Positions 1 to 10,970 of a DNA stretch of 64,000 nucleotides are shown one piece after another. Numbering within the stretch: the stretch's first letter is position 1; each line of letters begins with the position of its first letter. The stretch is from Beta vulgaris subsp. vulgaris (lineage: Eukaryota > Streptophyta > Magnoliopsida > Caryophyllales > Amaranthaceae): the NCBI RefSeq assembly GCF_026745355.1, contig NC_079210.1, positions 26,116,029-26,180,028 of the forward strand, given 5' to 3'. Position numbers and translations under genes: made by a program. Under the pieces are notes generated by a model. The model was given only the letters and a program-made list of their open reading frames with translations. It did not search any database and had not been told where the DNA came from.

Positions 1-326
1 AAAGTGAGTAATGATAAAGAGAGATGCTCTGTTTTTTTTTGTTAGGTGAGAATTTATTACCTGTTCTTTGATGAGAATGGTCCTATTTATAGGATTTAGA
101 ATCCCCATAAAGGTAACACTAAAAGGGTGTTCCCCATTGGACAACTTCCCTTTTTTTTTGGAACATGAGATATGTGTATACCTAGAATGGGCATTAATTA
201 ACCTTAGGTAGATAGACCTTTCTTGGGGCCTATCAAAAGATATGTTATGTGGATCCCGCATTATCTTGCTGACTTGGCTAGCATAGGGATAGGAGCATGC
301 CACCATGGATAAGGGTTACCCTAACA
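1..326 (-). repeat. Left LTR (3' LTR) of Tat element 1, partial
   Basis: This stretch matches the right LTR of the same element and ends in CTAACA, so on the minus strand the LTR starts TGTTAG. A TATAAATA box lies on the minus strand at about 84-91. It also preserves the empty site of the CACTA-type insertion found in the right LTR, near position 24-30. About 160 bases of the LTR lie left of the window. Confidence 0.8.
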
Positions 327-689
327 ATTAGCCCCACACCAGAGGGTGGGAATAGGTCAACCGGATTCTGAACCTGTGGCGGAATAATTGACCAATGCCC
401 ATTCCCCATCTTATGGGAGAGGACTAAGTGAGGAATGGGTGAGGGGTGAAGGTTGCAATATCCTTGTCCCGGTCCAACTTGGCTTCATAGCGAATGAGCT
501 TGATCTCGAGTGACATTCCAGTTTCTTAGCTCAATCACCCTCAGAGTCCATGACTTCGACTGTCAAGATTTTCTTTTCATGGATCATCCCTTATTTTGAG
601 TATGACATTCCTGAGGGGACCCAAGTGTCGCACTAGGGAATGCTCGGGCTCGGCCGACTATCGGTTTTTCTAACAAGAAGGTTACCCAT
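327..689 (-). other. 3' untranslated region of Tat element 1 next to the LTR
   Basis: This is non-coding sequence between the 3' LTR and the tandem array. On the minus strand the stretch next to the LTR is G-rich (GGTGTGGGGC at about 331-342), a possible polypurine tract. A diverged first copy of the 150-bp repeat may begin near 600. I see no coding potential. Confidence 0.5.
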
Positions 690-1800
690 CTAACTGCGAT
701 GAAGGGAAATGAAGTGATCTAGTTGGGGCCAATGAGCCCCACCCAGTTTGAGGACCATGTGGGAGAACAATCAGGAGTGGTTCTCGGAATGTGAACTTAT
801 CTTTTTCAGTTTAGCAGGAGGGGATTCCTCCAACCCCGGGAAAGGGAGATGAAGTTGGTATGACTCGGGGGTGGTCTAATGAGCCTTTTCCAAATCGAGG
901 ACCATGTAGGAGATAACTCGGGCTCTAATGATTCTCGGATTGTGGACTTGGCTATATCAGCCAATTAGGACTGGATCCCTCCAACCTCGAGCAAGGGAAA
1001 TGAAGTTGGTCTGACTCAGGGGTAGGGCAAACGAGTCCCAACCAGCCCTAAGACCAGGTAGGAGAATGCTCGAGCTCGAGTGTTCTTGGGATTGTGAACT
1101 TGGCTTTTTTAGCTAAAAAGGAAGGGATCCTTCCAACCCCGAGCAAGGGAAATGGAGTTGGTCTGACTCAGGGGTGGGGCTAATGAACCCTAGCCCAACT
1201 CAGTACTATGTAGGAGAACACTCGGGCTCGAGTGGCTCTTGGTTTGTGAACTTGGATTTTTAAGCAAAATAAGAGGGTATCCCTCTAATTCTAATAAAAG
1301 GAAATGATTTTTATCTGACTTGTGGTGGGGCTAATGAGCCCCAGCCAGACTGAGGACCATATGGGAGGACACTCGGGTTCGAGTGGTTCTCTAATTGAAG
1401 CCTTGGCTTCTTAAGCCAATTTAGAGCGGATTTCGCTAACCCCGAGAAAGGGAAATGATGTTGAATTGACTCAGGGATGGGGCTAATGATCCCAAACTAA
1501 ACTGAGGACCATGTGATAGAACACTCGAGTGCTAGTGGTTCTATGATTGTAGGCTTGACTTCATCAGCCAACAGGGACTCCCACCAACCCCGAGAACGGG
1601 AAATGATGTTGATATGACTTGGGAGTGGGGCTATTGAGCCCGAACGATATCGCAGACCATGTGGGAGAGCACTCCGTTCGAGTAGTTATCTGATTGTAGA
1701 CTTGACTTCTTCAGTCAAGTAAGAAGGGATACCTCTAATCCCGAGAAAGGGAAATGATGTTGAAAGGACTCAAAGGTGGGACTAATGAGCCACGAGTGAG
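690..1800. repeat. Tandem array, about 150-bp unit, about 7 diverged copies, in the 3' region of Tat element 1
   Basis: The phrase GAGGACCATGTGGGAGA recurs in variant form near 750, 897, 1049, 1201, 1354, 1505 and 1653, a spacing of 147-153 bp. Each unit also carries GGGAAATGAAGTTGGTCTGACTC, followed by GGGGCTAATGAGCCCC, a short inverted repeat. Copies differ at many positions, so the array is old. Tat/Ogre elements are known to carry such arrays in their 3' untranslated region, and some plant satellites arose this way. Confidence 0.85.
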
Positions 1801-1951
1801 AGGTTGACTTCCTTTGGTGGGTCAACGGGTCGACATTCTGAGCTGCCATGAGTCAATTTTTTGGGTCAACTAAGTTTGGCCAAAGCTATTTCCATGATGT
1901 GTTATTATATGGCCCAAGGCCTACGTTGTAGGAGGACAGAGAAAGAAGTTT

Positions 1952-1958
1952 TATATAA
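1952..1958 (+). promoter_or_regulatory. TATA box of the antisense frame in Tat element 1
   Basis: TATATAA sits in a GTTTTATATAAGCTC context on the plus strand, 180 bp before the ATG at 2132. The second Tat element has TATATAAG at the matching place upstream of its homologous antisense frame (23495 to 23488, minus). The agreement between two diverged elements is the main support. Confidence 0.55.
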
Positions 1959-2131
1959 GCTCTCTTATCTTGTCATTTTCTCCATACCAATCATCTTCTC
2001 ATTCTTCTCTCTAAAATTCTCCCCTCCTGTAGCAAGTCTGAGTTTAAAGACTAATCCCGAAGAGGTACACTTCGTCTTCTTTCCTTTTTCATTCTTTTCA
2101 ATAAGGGTCAATTTCCAACGACTCCCCTGTT

Positions 2132-2800
2132 TGATGGACTCGTGGTCGGTATCGAGTGCATCCTCTGCCACACCTCCTCACTATAAATTTTCTGAGGAGG
2201 TTTATGGGGTTGATGGCCTCTGAAGTACATGAATTCCCTGTATAAACCCTCTCTCTATCCCTCAGGCATTCCCTCTATCAAGCACCTCGAGTAGCTTTGT
2301 GGAAGAGGTCGATTATCCTCCTGTAAAATCTAGTTACTTAGACAGTTATCTTCATGATAATGTAGTGATGACCATTGAGGACGTTAATGATCAACCCAGC
2401 ACCTCTGGTCAGGTCGACCCCCAACCTTTTAGACCCGAAGGTGGTTTAGAGGCTTATAGTAATCACCCCCGCTATCTGAAGGTTTTAGAGTGGGACATAG
2501 CCGTTCTCAAACTCAAATTTTGCATTCAGGACCCATATCATGTGGTTTGACCTAGTCCCACAACAACCATAGTGTCGGACCCGGTTGGTAGCGTCCCGGT
2601 TACCGAGTGAGCTTGATTATGGTTCTTTGGTTTCCGCTTCATCCTTTCACTAAGACTCTTCTGAACGAGTATAATTTGTTTCCAGGAAAAACAATGCCTA
2701 ACACTTGGCTTTCAATAACCAGTTTCATAGCCATATGTGTCCTTTTAATGGCGCCGACTATATGCGCTTATGACATAACATGTTTAAGTTGGTTACTAGC
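2132..2800 (+). pseudogene. Antisense extra ORF of Tat element 1, putative-gypsy-type-transposon (Transposase_28-like) protein, broken
   Basis: The frame runs opposite to its host element, between the integrase remnant and the LTR. It starts at the ATG at 2132 (MDSWSVSSAS), breaks at a stop at 2221, and resumes in other frames at about 2281-2550 (YLDSYLHDNV, then HPRYLKVLEW) and about 2607-2800. The last part has the plant FPLHPF..LL..YNL.P....PN.W pattern known from proteins labelled putative gypsy-type transposon (Pfam Transposase_28). The copia remnant cuts it off after about 2800. The role of this family is unknown. Several Tat-lineage elements are known to carry extra frames, some in antisense. 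A homologous frame lies at 22170-23277 in element 2. Family assignment is by eye. Confidence 0.55.
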
Positions 2801-2811
2801 CTAGTGGATAA

Positions 2812-3450
2812 TCATGATTCATGCATAGTGGTTTCGTTTCCAATGTTAAAAATAACTTTAGAGTAGCCATTGATCCCACGACCAACGAGAGAGCCATTTG
2901 CCAGGAATTTGTATTTGTTAATTATAGTGGGGATTTGGGTACTCTCCTTATGCCTCCCCAGAAGGTCCTTTTGTAACTTGTGAATGCGCTTTTGGTTTAT
3001 ATGACCCATGCGACAATGCCAAATGTAGGTTAATTTAGAATCATTTGATTTCTGTTTCTTGCTATCTATGTTATAGACTGGTAATGATTTATCAAGCACA
3101 TATAAACCATTTATCAATTTAGCTCTGGCATAGAACATATTATTGTAAGAAATGAAACAACACTTGTTCTTTCTTTCAAAGCAAAAACCTTCAGAATCCA
3201 AAACTGAAACCGAAATTATGTTCATAGTTATAGCAGGAACGAAATAACAATTATTTAATTCTAAAATAAGCCCAGATGGCAAGTGTAGACTATAGCTCCC
3301 GACGGCAAGTGCAGCAACTCGTGCTCCACTTCCAACGCGTAGCTCTACCTCGCCTTTTACCAGCTTCCTACTTCTTTTTAGTCCCTGCACATCATTAACT
3401 ATGTGAGAACCACAACCGGTATCAAATACCCATAAAGAAGTAGAATTCAA
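2812..3450 (-). pseudogene. Copia aspartic protease and GAG-pre-integrase fragment
   Basis: The open frame of 212 codons begins at an internal ATG. It shows the copia protease active site as WVFDTGCGSHI (the usual form is DSGC/A), then VGSGARVAALAVGS and the LILELNNCYFVP pattern. A GAG-pre-integrase segment follows with WHCRMGHINQKRI. The rest of integrase is absent; the last 50 or so residues do not look like copia and may be host or filler sequence. As a part of a retroelement polyprotein it would process Gag-Pol. The copy is truncated and cannot function. Confidence 0.75.
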
Positions 3451-3473
3451 ATTGATTTCTATAACATATATAC

Positions 3474-4238
3474 CTAAAGAAGTATAAGCGACCTTTGGCT
3501 TGGCGGTTGACTTAGGTTTTTCAGCGACAGTGGCATTTTGCTTGCCTTTGTCCTTCTTTCCTGCCTATTTCTTTTCGAAACCCTTTCCCTTTTGAACCAA
3601 CATAACCTCTTTCTTTGGTTCAACCTTAGGGATGTTCCTTTCAGCATTAACAAACAATCCATGCAGCTCTTGCAAAGTCTTTTCAGACTCATTCATATTG
3701 TAGGTCATACTGAACTGATTGAAACTATCAGGCAGTGAGTGGAGAATAATGTCAGTAGCCAACTCGAGCCTATAAGTAAGGGAACCCAAGTCTTTCCATG
3801 TTTTCGAAAAGACCCATCATTTCGAATACATGGGGGCTAACAGCTTGACCCGGCTTCAAGTGACATTCAAGGATCTCCCTATTAGTCTCATACCGCTCAA
3901 CTCGGGCCTGAGTTTTAAACATGGCCCGCAGCTCTTGCTTGATCGTGTTGGCATCCTTGGTTTCGAACCTCTTTTGGAGGTTCGGCTCCATGACTGCTAC
4001 CATCAAACAAGTGATTGGTATAGACTTATCACTAGCCTGTTTTGCACGATGTTTTTCAGCGTCAGTTGATTCATCAGTTTTACAAGGAAGCGGGGTATCT
4101 AAGACGTCCCTCGACCCTCAAACCTCAGAAGAGTCTTAAGGTCCTTCCCAATTAAGGAAATTTTCACCATTCAGTCTGTCCTTTTCCAGAAAAGGACGAA
4201 TGTTGAAACCGGAGTTGTTGTTGTTGTTATTAGACATG
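3474..4238 (-). pseudogene. Copia gag (UBN2-type), frameshifted
   Basis: The frame starts at the ATG at 4238 with an Asn-rich stretch, followed by FNIRPFLEKDRLNGENFLNW, the typical N-terminus of plant copia Gag. It is broken near 4140 and at a few later points. Then come a helical UBN2-like part (about 4006-3770) and LPDSFNQFSMTYNMN..E.TLQELHGLF (about 3730-3640), and a Lys-rich stretch (QKGKGFEKK). A zinc knuckle is not evident. Gag would form the particle shell. At least two frameshifts make this a pseudogene. Confidence 0.75.
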
Positions 4239-5349
4239 ATATCTATAGACAGAAAAATAAAGCAAAGTTCAATTTTATGTTTATAAAGCAACCTAAAACA
4301 TGTAAAAGGTTTCTAGGTTGACCACCTATTCAAAATTAAAGTCCCTATGAATAAGTGATTTCAAGATCCATCAACATGCAACACTAAGCAGACGGAGGCC
4401 TTATCATAACTTACATTATCAAGGTAAGTAAACTCTTTACTAATTATAACACTTTATAACTCTTGTTTAGATGGATAAACATCGCATGCTTAACTACTCT
4501 TGCTTCAAAATTCAAAACGCTTTTGATAATTTTGTTAAGGACAACCAAACTAAGTTGTAAAATTCGCAATTTTACCTTATATCCCAAAATTAATGATAAC
4601 ACCCTGCGGAGGCATGACCTATTCCTATTAGTTAAGGGTTTTATTAATACTTTATGTTTGGAAAAACCTTAATATTTACGGGGACTAAGTTTATTATGTT
4701 GTTATGAATTAGTGAACTCTAGCACATCAATAAACAACATACAATAAACTTATAAGCATTTTAAAGAATAATAAAATGCGAAAATAAAATGATCTAGTAT
4801 GGCCCCTAATCCTAAGAACTAAGCATCAACGGCTCCTTCTTGGACTCTTCATGGATCTCCATCCACTTTTCCATGGCCTTCTCTTGATGGGCTCTTCTTT
4901 GGATTACATAAGTATCAAAATAATTTAAATAATAACTAAATTAAATACATTATAAAAATACTTAACGATACGCAGATCGTATTTAAAATTACAAGAATAC
5001 ATCACGATAAACTGATCGTATTTTCTATCTTAATTTGGGCCATACTAGTCATACCTAGCAAATATCACAATATAAAAGCCACATAATAATATCACATATT
5101 ATACTTGCCAATCAATAAAATATCAATATTCTTAATTAAAGCAAAGGATAAAATTTTAAGTAATAACTAATCACCTAAGATTCTATCCCTTAAAACTAGC
5201 CAGTTAATTTTAATTAGATTAAAAAATCAGGTTATGGATTGAAATTTATGACCAAGTCAACATAATTGAAATTTACTTATCTTTCTCAAAAATCTGTTTT
5301 CAAAATAAATCTTCCAAAATAAATAAATAAAAAAAAATCTACTGCTGCT
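4239..5349 (-). other. Leader of the copia element, non-coding, AT-rich
   Basis: This lies between the gag start codon and the displaced half of the primer-binding site. It is AT-rich with many stops in all frames and no recognisable domain. Confidence 0.45.
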
Positions 5350-6190
5350 CTGATATTAGGCACGTTTCTTTAAAAATTTTTTTTTTTCTTTTTTAAACGT
5401 GAAGACCAACAGCAAGCTGCCAGCCTTCACGCAACCCAGGAACCGGCCACCTTTTCAGGTGATCTCGCCGGCAACTCGCCGACTTTATTACCCGTAACGC
5501 AAGCCCACTAATCGAACCGCAACCGCACGTCACACGCGTGGCTGCTGCAATTATTTTCAGTCGCCGACTTCGACTGCACGCCGACGTCGACTGCTCGCAG
5601 GCAGTTTGCGACCCTCCCCCCATTCGGCTGTTCGCCGGCTGACCACCGGAGCAGCCACGGTGGCTGCTCTTCTTTCTCCCCTTCAATTTTCTTTTCTTTT
5701 CTTTTCTTGATATTTTATTTGAAGGAAATTAAAATTACAACCTATTGTAAAATTAATTTAGTGATCTTAATCAAAATAAACATAAATCTTTATGCTTAAT
5801 ACAGAAAATTAAATCTCAAAATTGCTATTTTAATTAATTTTTAGATTATTCATATAATTAATCACTAATTCATATAAAAACACCTTTTATATGAATTTAT
5901 TTTCATACATAAACGATTTTAAACATGAAAATTAGATTAATAACATGAATTTATTTTTTAAATTTATAGATCTAAAATCAGAATTTATAAATTTCGAAAT
6001 TAGGGTTTATAGGTTGGAAAAAATTCGGCTCATATAGATAGAGAAAGCAAGTTATTAAAACTCTTTTTAATTAATTTCAATTAATTATTCAATCCATAAT
6101 TTAATTCCTCCCCTTAATTAAATTAAAATTAATCATAAATAAACTAAACTTTATTACCAAAATTCTATATGCAAGAGACTAAAACTGATA
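5350..6190 (-). other. Apparent 829-bp insertion splitting the copia primer-binding site, flanked by CTGATA
   Basis: Next to the copia LTR the minus strand reads TGGTATCAG and then departs from the initiator-Met primer-site consensus. The missing part, TATCAGAGC plus CAGCAG, appears 830 bp further on (plus strand GCTGCTCTGATA at 5344-5355). Removing 5356-6184 and one CTGATA copy gives a continuous canonical site. The insert has a GC-rich core (5398-5690, many CG dinucleotides) between AT-rich arms. I see no terminal inverted repeats, no TG..CA ends and no recognised protein. The 97-codon minus frame at 5393-5686 is probably chance. Confidence 0.55.
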
Positions 6191-6194
6191 CCAC

Positions 6195-6808
6195 TGTAGG
6201 AATCTATAAGTACTATAAGCGGAATTTCATGAATCTAATTCATAAGCACTTAATAAATCAGGATCACATGCATATACAATTAGGGATCACATATAAGTTT
6301 AGAAATAACCTTTGTAGAGTGAATTCCACAAAGCTTGAGTAATCCCGACAAAGAACCTCAGATGCGATTCCTCTACTTGGTCCACCAACCCAGATCAACA
6401 CTCCACCAATGCTAGTTGGAAAGGAAGAAAACTTCTTCTTTGTTTATGGAGTTTGTACGTGAATTTTAGAGAAAGAATATGAGAGATAAAATAATAAGAG
6501 ATATCTGATGTATTTTCTTTTCTGCCTAACCCAATATATAAATATATTTTAGGTCAGAAATCTCTCCCCTTTTCCTTACTCTTGGCCGGCCATCCTAGGG
6601 CCCTAGGCTTATTTCGTTGATCCAAGTTTAATGTGTGACCTTGTAGGATCCTTTACATTGGGCTTCGGGTTTATTATTTACTAATCTGAAGTTCTACAGC
6701 TTTCTCTAGCAAGACGTATAGACGACCCAATATAACGAATTATTATCTCCATAATACGATCTAATATATACTAGTAATTGCATTTGAGTCGAGGACATAA
6801 ATCCTTCA
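6195..6808 (-). repeat. 5' LTR of the nested copia element
   Basis: On the minus strand it starts TGAAGGATTTATG and ends CCTACA, directly before ATCAG-type primer-site sequence. It is 614 bp with the expected TG..CA ends. There is no second copy in the window, so the element is 3' truncated. Confidence 0.7.
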
Positions 6809-7367
6809 TCTTGCTCTTAGTGCTTTCCCTGCTATGGTTCGGCCCCCCTTGGTGGCTGCTGCATACCCCTTCATATATCTCCATAAGGATGTAATTTCCT
6901 TCTAAGGGGGTCACACACTTGAGCAATAGGTGTGCGTATAATTTCTTATACAGGTGGCCCTCATGCCATATGAACCAATTGCCCTTTCTTTTTCAGTTGT
7001 TTTGCCTATTTTTGCCCCGTTGGTAGAGTGGCATCCCCCAAAAAGCGCGATGATTTCCTCCATCTATGTATCAGTCCTGTTTAGAGTATGAACATGCCGT
7101 TCGGGCCAGCGTGTCCATTTGCTGATTCTTATATTTAGGTCTTCCCGAGGTACATCCTCATATTATCTTCTTTGGCTTCATATTCTCTCGCACTTGTCCC
7201 ACTATTAACTTAGAGTCTGACTTAGCTGTGATAACCCGAACCCCTAAGGTAATGTATATTTGAAGGCCGAGAATAAAGGACTCGTACACGGCTTCGTTGT
7301 TGGAGGTTGTGAAGTCAAATTTGATAGCATATTCCATCTTTACCCCTTTGGCATGGAAGTTAACCAA
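6809..7367 (-). pseudogene. Tat element 1: second RNase H (archaeal-type) and integrase zinc-finger start
   Basis: The minus frame at 7367-7158 shows YAIKFDFTTSNNEAVYESF, an L..GVRVITAKSDSKLIVGQV motif and a Lys-rich end. This is the extra RNase H domain of Tat elements, with its SNNEA Glu and SDS Asp preserved. Further left, with stops and frameshifts, translations resemble the H2C2 integrase zinc-binding domain (a LRRKLHPYGDI-like stretch, then SSHQGG). The sequence then breaks at 6808 where the copia LTR begins. The integrase catalytic core is absent from the window. Confidence 0.7.
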
Positions 7368-7499
7368 TCCCTACCCGTTGCAGTTTTCGTGGCCGAAGTA
7401 TCCACACGAAGTTTCCATGAATCTTTATTTTTTGTTCCCACCGGCTAAGCGCTACACTTGCTTGTGCACTCTGCTAGGGCCTGCGCCTTGATCGCTCGC

Positions 7500-8620
7500 C
7501 GAGGTTCATATTCCAATCCAAGATCGGCCAACTGATTAGCCAATTATGTCATCCTGGTCCTGTGGTTTCTTCCCTCAATCATTTTCCTGATGGGTTGTTC
7601 GATGAGGACATTGATTGGGTATGCTTGGAAATAGGGTTTCATCTACCTACTCGGCATGACCAGGCGAATACCATCTTCTTAACTTGGCTATACTGCTTTT
7701 CTGCTTCTCTAAATGTGTGGCTGATGAAGTAGATTGGTTGTTGTACCTCTTCTCTATCGGCCACGAGTACTGCACTTAGGGCGTACTTGGATAAAAGAAC
7801 ATAGATGTACAATATCTCTCCCGCTAAGGGAGAGATCAGTTTGGGTAAGGCAGCCAAGTGTAACTTCAGTTGTTGGAAGGCTTGTTCTGCTTCTTCATCC
7901 CACTCGAACTCTTTTTTTTAGGACTCTGAAGAACAGTAGACTCTTATCCCCTTAACGAGAGGGAAAACAACCGAGGTTCGCTAAGCACCGTCAGTCGTTG
8001 AACTTCCTTGACACTTATGGGAGATGACATGCTGAGCACAGCCTTAGCTTTATCGGGATTAGCCTCAATTCCTCTTTCATCCACTTGGAACCCGACGAAC
8101 TTCCCTCCTTTGACCCCGAAAACATACTTCTTTGGATTAAGTTTTATGCATGTTTTGTCAGCGTGCTCAGAGTTTCGACCAAGTGGCCGAAATGATCCGC
8201 TTCCTTTTTTCTTTTCACGATCATATCATCTACGCAGACCTCAATGTTTCTCCTAATTTGCTCCTTAAAGATTTTTTTGATAGTTTGTTGATATGTTCCG
8301 CCAACTTTCTTTTGCCCAAACGGAATCATTTTGCAATAGTACGCGCCTTGGGCAATCATGAAATTTGTGTGTATGCAATCTTTTTCTACCATCGGGATTT
8401 GATGATATCCTGCATAACATCCATAAAACTAAGTATTTCATGGCCCACTGTTGAGTCTACCAACCTATCAATCTTTTCGTGGAGTGTGTGGTTGTCTTAG
8501 GGCAAGCTAAGCCTTATTCAGATCAGTGAAGTTAACACACATTCACCATGTTCCATTCGCTTTCTTTACTAGGACGACATTGGCTAACCATTATGTGTAT
8601 CAGCAATCCTCATGATTTCC
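7500..8620 (-). pseudogene. Tat element 1: reverse transcriptase and RNase H, degenerate
   Basis: From right to left on the minus strand: FTDLNKA (about 8530-8505), then the open stretch at 8392-8144 with MIPFGQKKVGGTYQQ and the catalytic box as VCVDDMIVK, where the usual Tyr is Cys. Next, at 7857-7639, comes the connection/RNase H part (ALPKLISPL, YALSAVLVADRE, QQPIYFISHTFREAE). Frameshifts and stops separate the pieces. In a live element this enzyme copies the RNA into DNA; here it is not functional. Confidence 0.8.
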
Positions 8621-8740
8621 GCAAGTAGTAACCCGAATATGCAAAAACTTCCTCAAAGTTGCGCATAATTTGAAATAGTGTTTCTCTAAGTTCAGGGCTG
8701 ATGCTTGTGCTTACTCTCATTCTTTGTCTGAGCTGCTCAT

Positions 8741-9145
8741 TTATCCATACTTCTTCATCACCCTTGTTGTTCGAGGTCGATCATAAAACTTTGGGTTATC
8801 AAAGGTATAAACCCCTTGTTGGTTAGAATTATCCATTATGTCCTCCATCTTTCTTTTTTCGGTCAATCCTCGGGTCGCCCGACTTCTTGAAGCTATTTGT
8901 GTATCAGTCCCTCGTTGTATGTTGCTCACCGTATCGGTTTCATATTGCATGAGAAGTAAGTATTCGGATATTGCAGCATTTACCTTGTTAACCATAGGCT
9001 GACCCATGATGATGTTATACGGTAGGGGATATCCACCACCAGGAAGTCGACTGGTAGGCTTCTTCGTTTCCCTTTTTTTGCCCAGTCTGACGGCTATCTT
9101 CATTGTCCCCATGGGATGCACAGATCCTCCTTCGAAGTCTATCAA
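8741..9145 (-). pseudogene. Tat element 1: protease C-terminal part and linker
   Basis: The 134-codon frame shows MIDFEGGSVHPMGTMKIAVR, then LPYNIIMGQPMVNKVNAAIS, the usual end of the gypsy protease fold before the reverse transcriptase, and later YTFDNPKFYDRPR. The Asp-Ser/Thr-Gly active-site segment should lie just upstream (about 9150-9300) and is disrupted. The same order of motifs is seen in Tat element 2 at 19345-19950. Confidence 0.75.
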
Positions 9146-9443
9146 TGACTAACTGGTCGAGGTTAGGTCTTCTTTTTCATACATAAGCTTCTGAAGATAG
9201 TTAAGAGTTATGATATTTGTTGACGATCAGTTGTCTACGAGTACCCTCGTCACCCTCAAGTTGGAGACATCACAAGAGGATCATCATGGGGAGTACAGAC
9301 GGGCCGATTAGGCTTGCCAAAAGTCTTCACCAGGAATATAGAGGGGTTTGTCTCCACCTACAATACTTGATGCTTCAGAGAATTGAGGTGCGATTTACGA
9401 TCGCATTCGGTTATGCTTCAGTGTGATCGCTTCCATCTCGACT

Positions 9444-10900
9444 CTACTTCTCCTTCCCTTTCTCCTCCCGAGTGTACATAAGGTATTTAATCAATTTACC
9501 CTCATCTGCCAGGTGGTCTAGTGCCATCTTCAGTTTATGACAGTCTTTAGTGGTGTGTCCGAGTTCTTGATGGTACCACAGTCTTTGATCTCTTTTATCC
9601 TTGGATGTCTTGTTAGGGGGGGGGGGGGGGGTTGGGTAGGACAAACTTGTGTTTGAGATCGAGGTAGATTTCTCTTCGGTTCTTGTTGAATCATGGGTTA
9701 TTCCCATAGCTAGTGATTCTCGCAATGGGTTGATTGTTTCTGATGTTATTTTTTATTCCCAGTAAGGGTTGTCATTTTTCCTCTTCCTTGTCTTTTCTGT
9801 TATTGGCTTGTAAATGTTAGAAGCTTAGATGAACTTTTAGGCTTACGTCATAACTTCTGTAAATGTGCGTGGTTACTTCGTTCTCCTCCAATGACCATCT
9901 AAACTTTCTGGGCTATAGTTCCGACATCAGGGCTGTGAAGGTGACTCCATCTTGTAGTTCACAAATTTTCAAAGATTCTTCATGCTATGAATGCTATGAA
10001 TGATGTCTTCTAGTTTACGTCCTGCTATGAAGTGTTGATGAAATCATCCTTCTAACACTGAGAAGTTGGTGATGATGCCCGTAGATAGTCCCAAGAACCA
10101 TCTAAGAACCAACCCTTTGAGCGTTGTCGGGAAGTATCGGGACCAAGCTGCTTTGCAACCTGTTTATACACTCATTTAAGCCTTATAGGCGACCATGTGA
10201 TCGTCGGGGTCGGTGCTGCCCGAGTATTGCTCAATCTAGGGTACTTCAAATTTCCCAAGATCAAGAACTTCCCTGATTTGTCGACTGAAAGGAGTCATGA
10301 AGTTGAGCACCTCCTTCCTCAACTCCCGTTCTTTTGGACTCTAGGGGAGTACCTTCTCGTCCCCGACGAGGAGTTCGAGAATGGGCTTGTTCTTGATGAG
10401 TTTTTTCTTGATCGACCCTCCTTTTATTGTTGATTATATTTCAGGCATTTTACTTCGGTTTCCTTCGATTGTTCTTTATGATTCATCGGGCATTTGAATC
10501 CGCAACCCGCTTGAAATTTGCTTATCGGGGTGGCTTCTCCCCTGCTCGTTGCTCGCCTAGGTTAGGGATACGAGGGGTGGGGTTTTCCCGAGGTCAGTGT
10601 TCCCCCCGAGCGAGTTCTCTTGGTTCCTCTTGATTCTGCTGAATGATTCCTCGGTTGACATGGGAGATTCCCGCTATCAGCTCTTGTGGGCTTTGTTGCA
10701 TGTTGGAATTTCATTATTAGGCGATTCTCTCTATGTCGGCCATAGCTATAGCGGGGGCATCTAAATCGTATTGATCCCTCGGGAGGGATTGTTCTCCGTT
10801 GCAAGGAGTAGATCCCTCGTCGTCGAGGGTTAGTGACTCTACGAGCACATTCGGCTGGGTACATTTTATGGGTCTTGGTTGGCGCGAAAGTAAAACTCAA
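9444..10900 (-). pseudogene. Tat element 1: gag, degenerate
   Basis: At 9725-9444 the frame carries WYHQELGHTTKDCHKLKMAL followed by DHLADEGKL, the degenerate zinc-knuckle end of Tat Gag. Further right, out-of-frame pieces read VTFTALMSEL and, near the start, DLDAPAIAMADIE with a Gln-rich stretch. A run of 16 G residues (plus strand, 9616-9631) encodes Pro in the minus frame and may be a slippage site. Many frameshifts interrupt the gene. Confidence 0.65.
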
Positions 10901-10952
10901 CTTGATTTCCTTCGGGGTGCCCTGTTGCTCTCGTTACCTGAATTTGAGATGT

Positions 10953-10970
10953 AGTACTCCCCACAGGCGG
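10953..10970 (-). other. Putative primer-binding site of Tat element 1
   Basis: On the minus strand the bases directly after the LTR end read CCGCCTGTGGGGAGT. This resembles the Arg-type primer site CGCCGTCTGTGGGGA of other Tat elements, with changes. It fixes the LTR edge at 10971. Confidence 0.45.

Larger units (their letters stand above)
2812..6808 (-). mobile_element. Truncated Ty1/copia retrotransposon nested in Tat element 1
   Basis: On the minus strand it reads LTR (6808-6195), primer-binding site, long leader, gag (from 4238) and the protease/GAG-pre-integrase region, then stops near 2812. Integrase, reverse transcriptase, RNase H and the 3' LTR are missing. The right edge falls inside the host integrase, but the left edge lies in the host antisense frame. 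Host integrase core and copia 3' half were therefore lost together, probably in one deletion. The left boundary is uncertain by about 100 bp. Confidence 0.75.

Noticed and set aside
1965..2171. Minus frame opposite the leader of the antisense gene
   Set aside because: Low-complexity Lys/Glu composition from a CT-rich leader on the other strand.
5393..5686. 97-codon minus frame in a CG-rich stretch
   Set aside because: No recognisable motif, inside the insert that splits the copia primer site; CG-rich DNA is poor in stops by chance.
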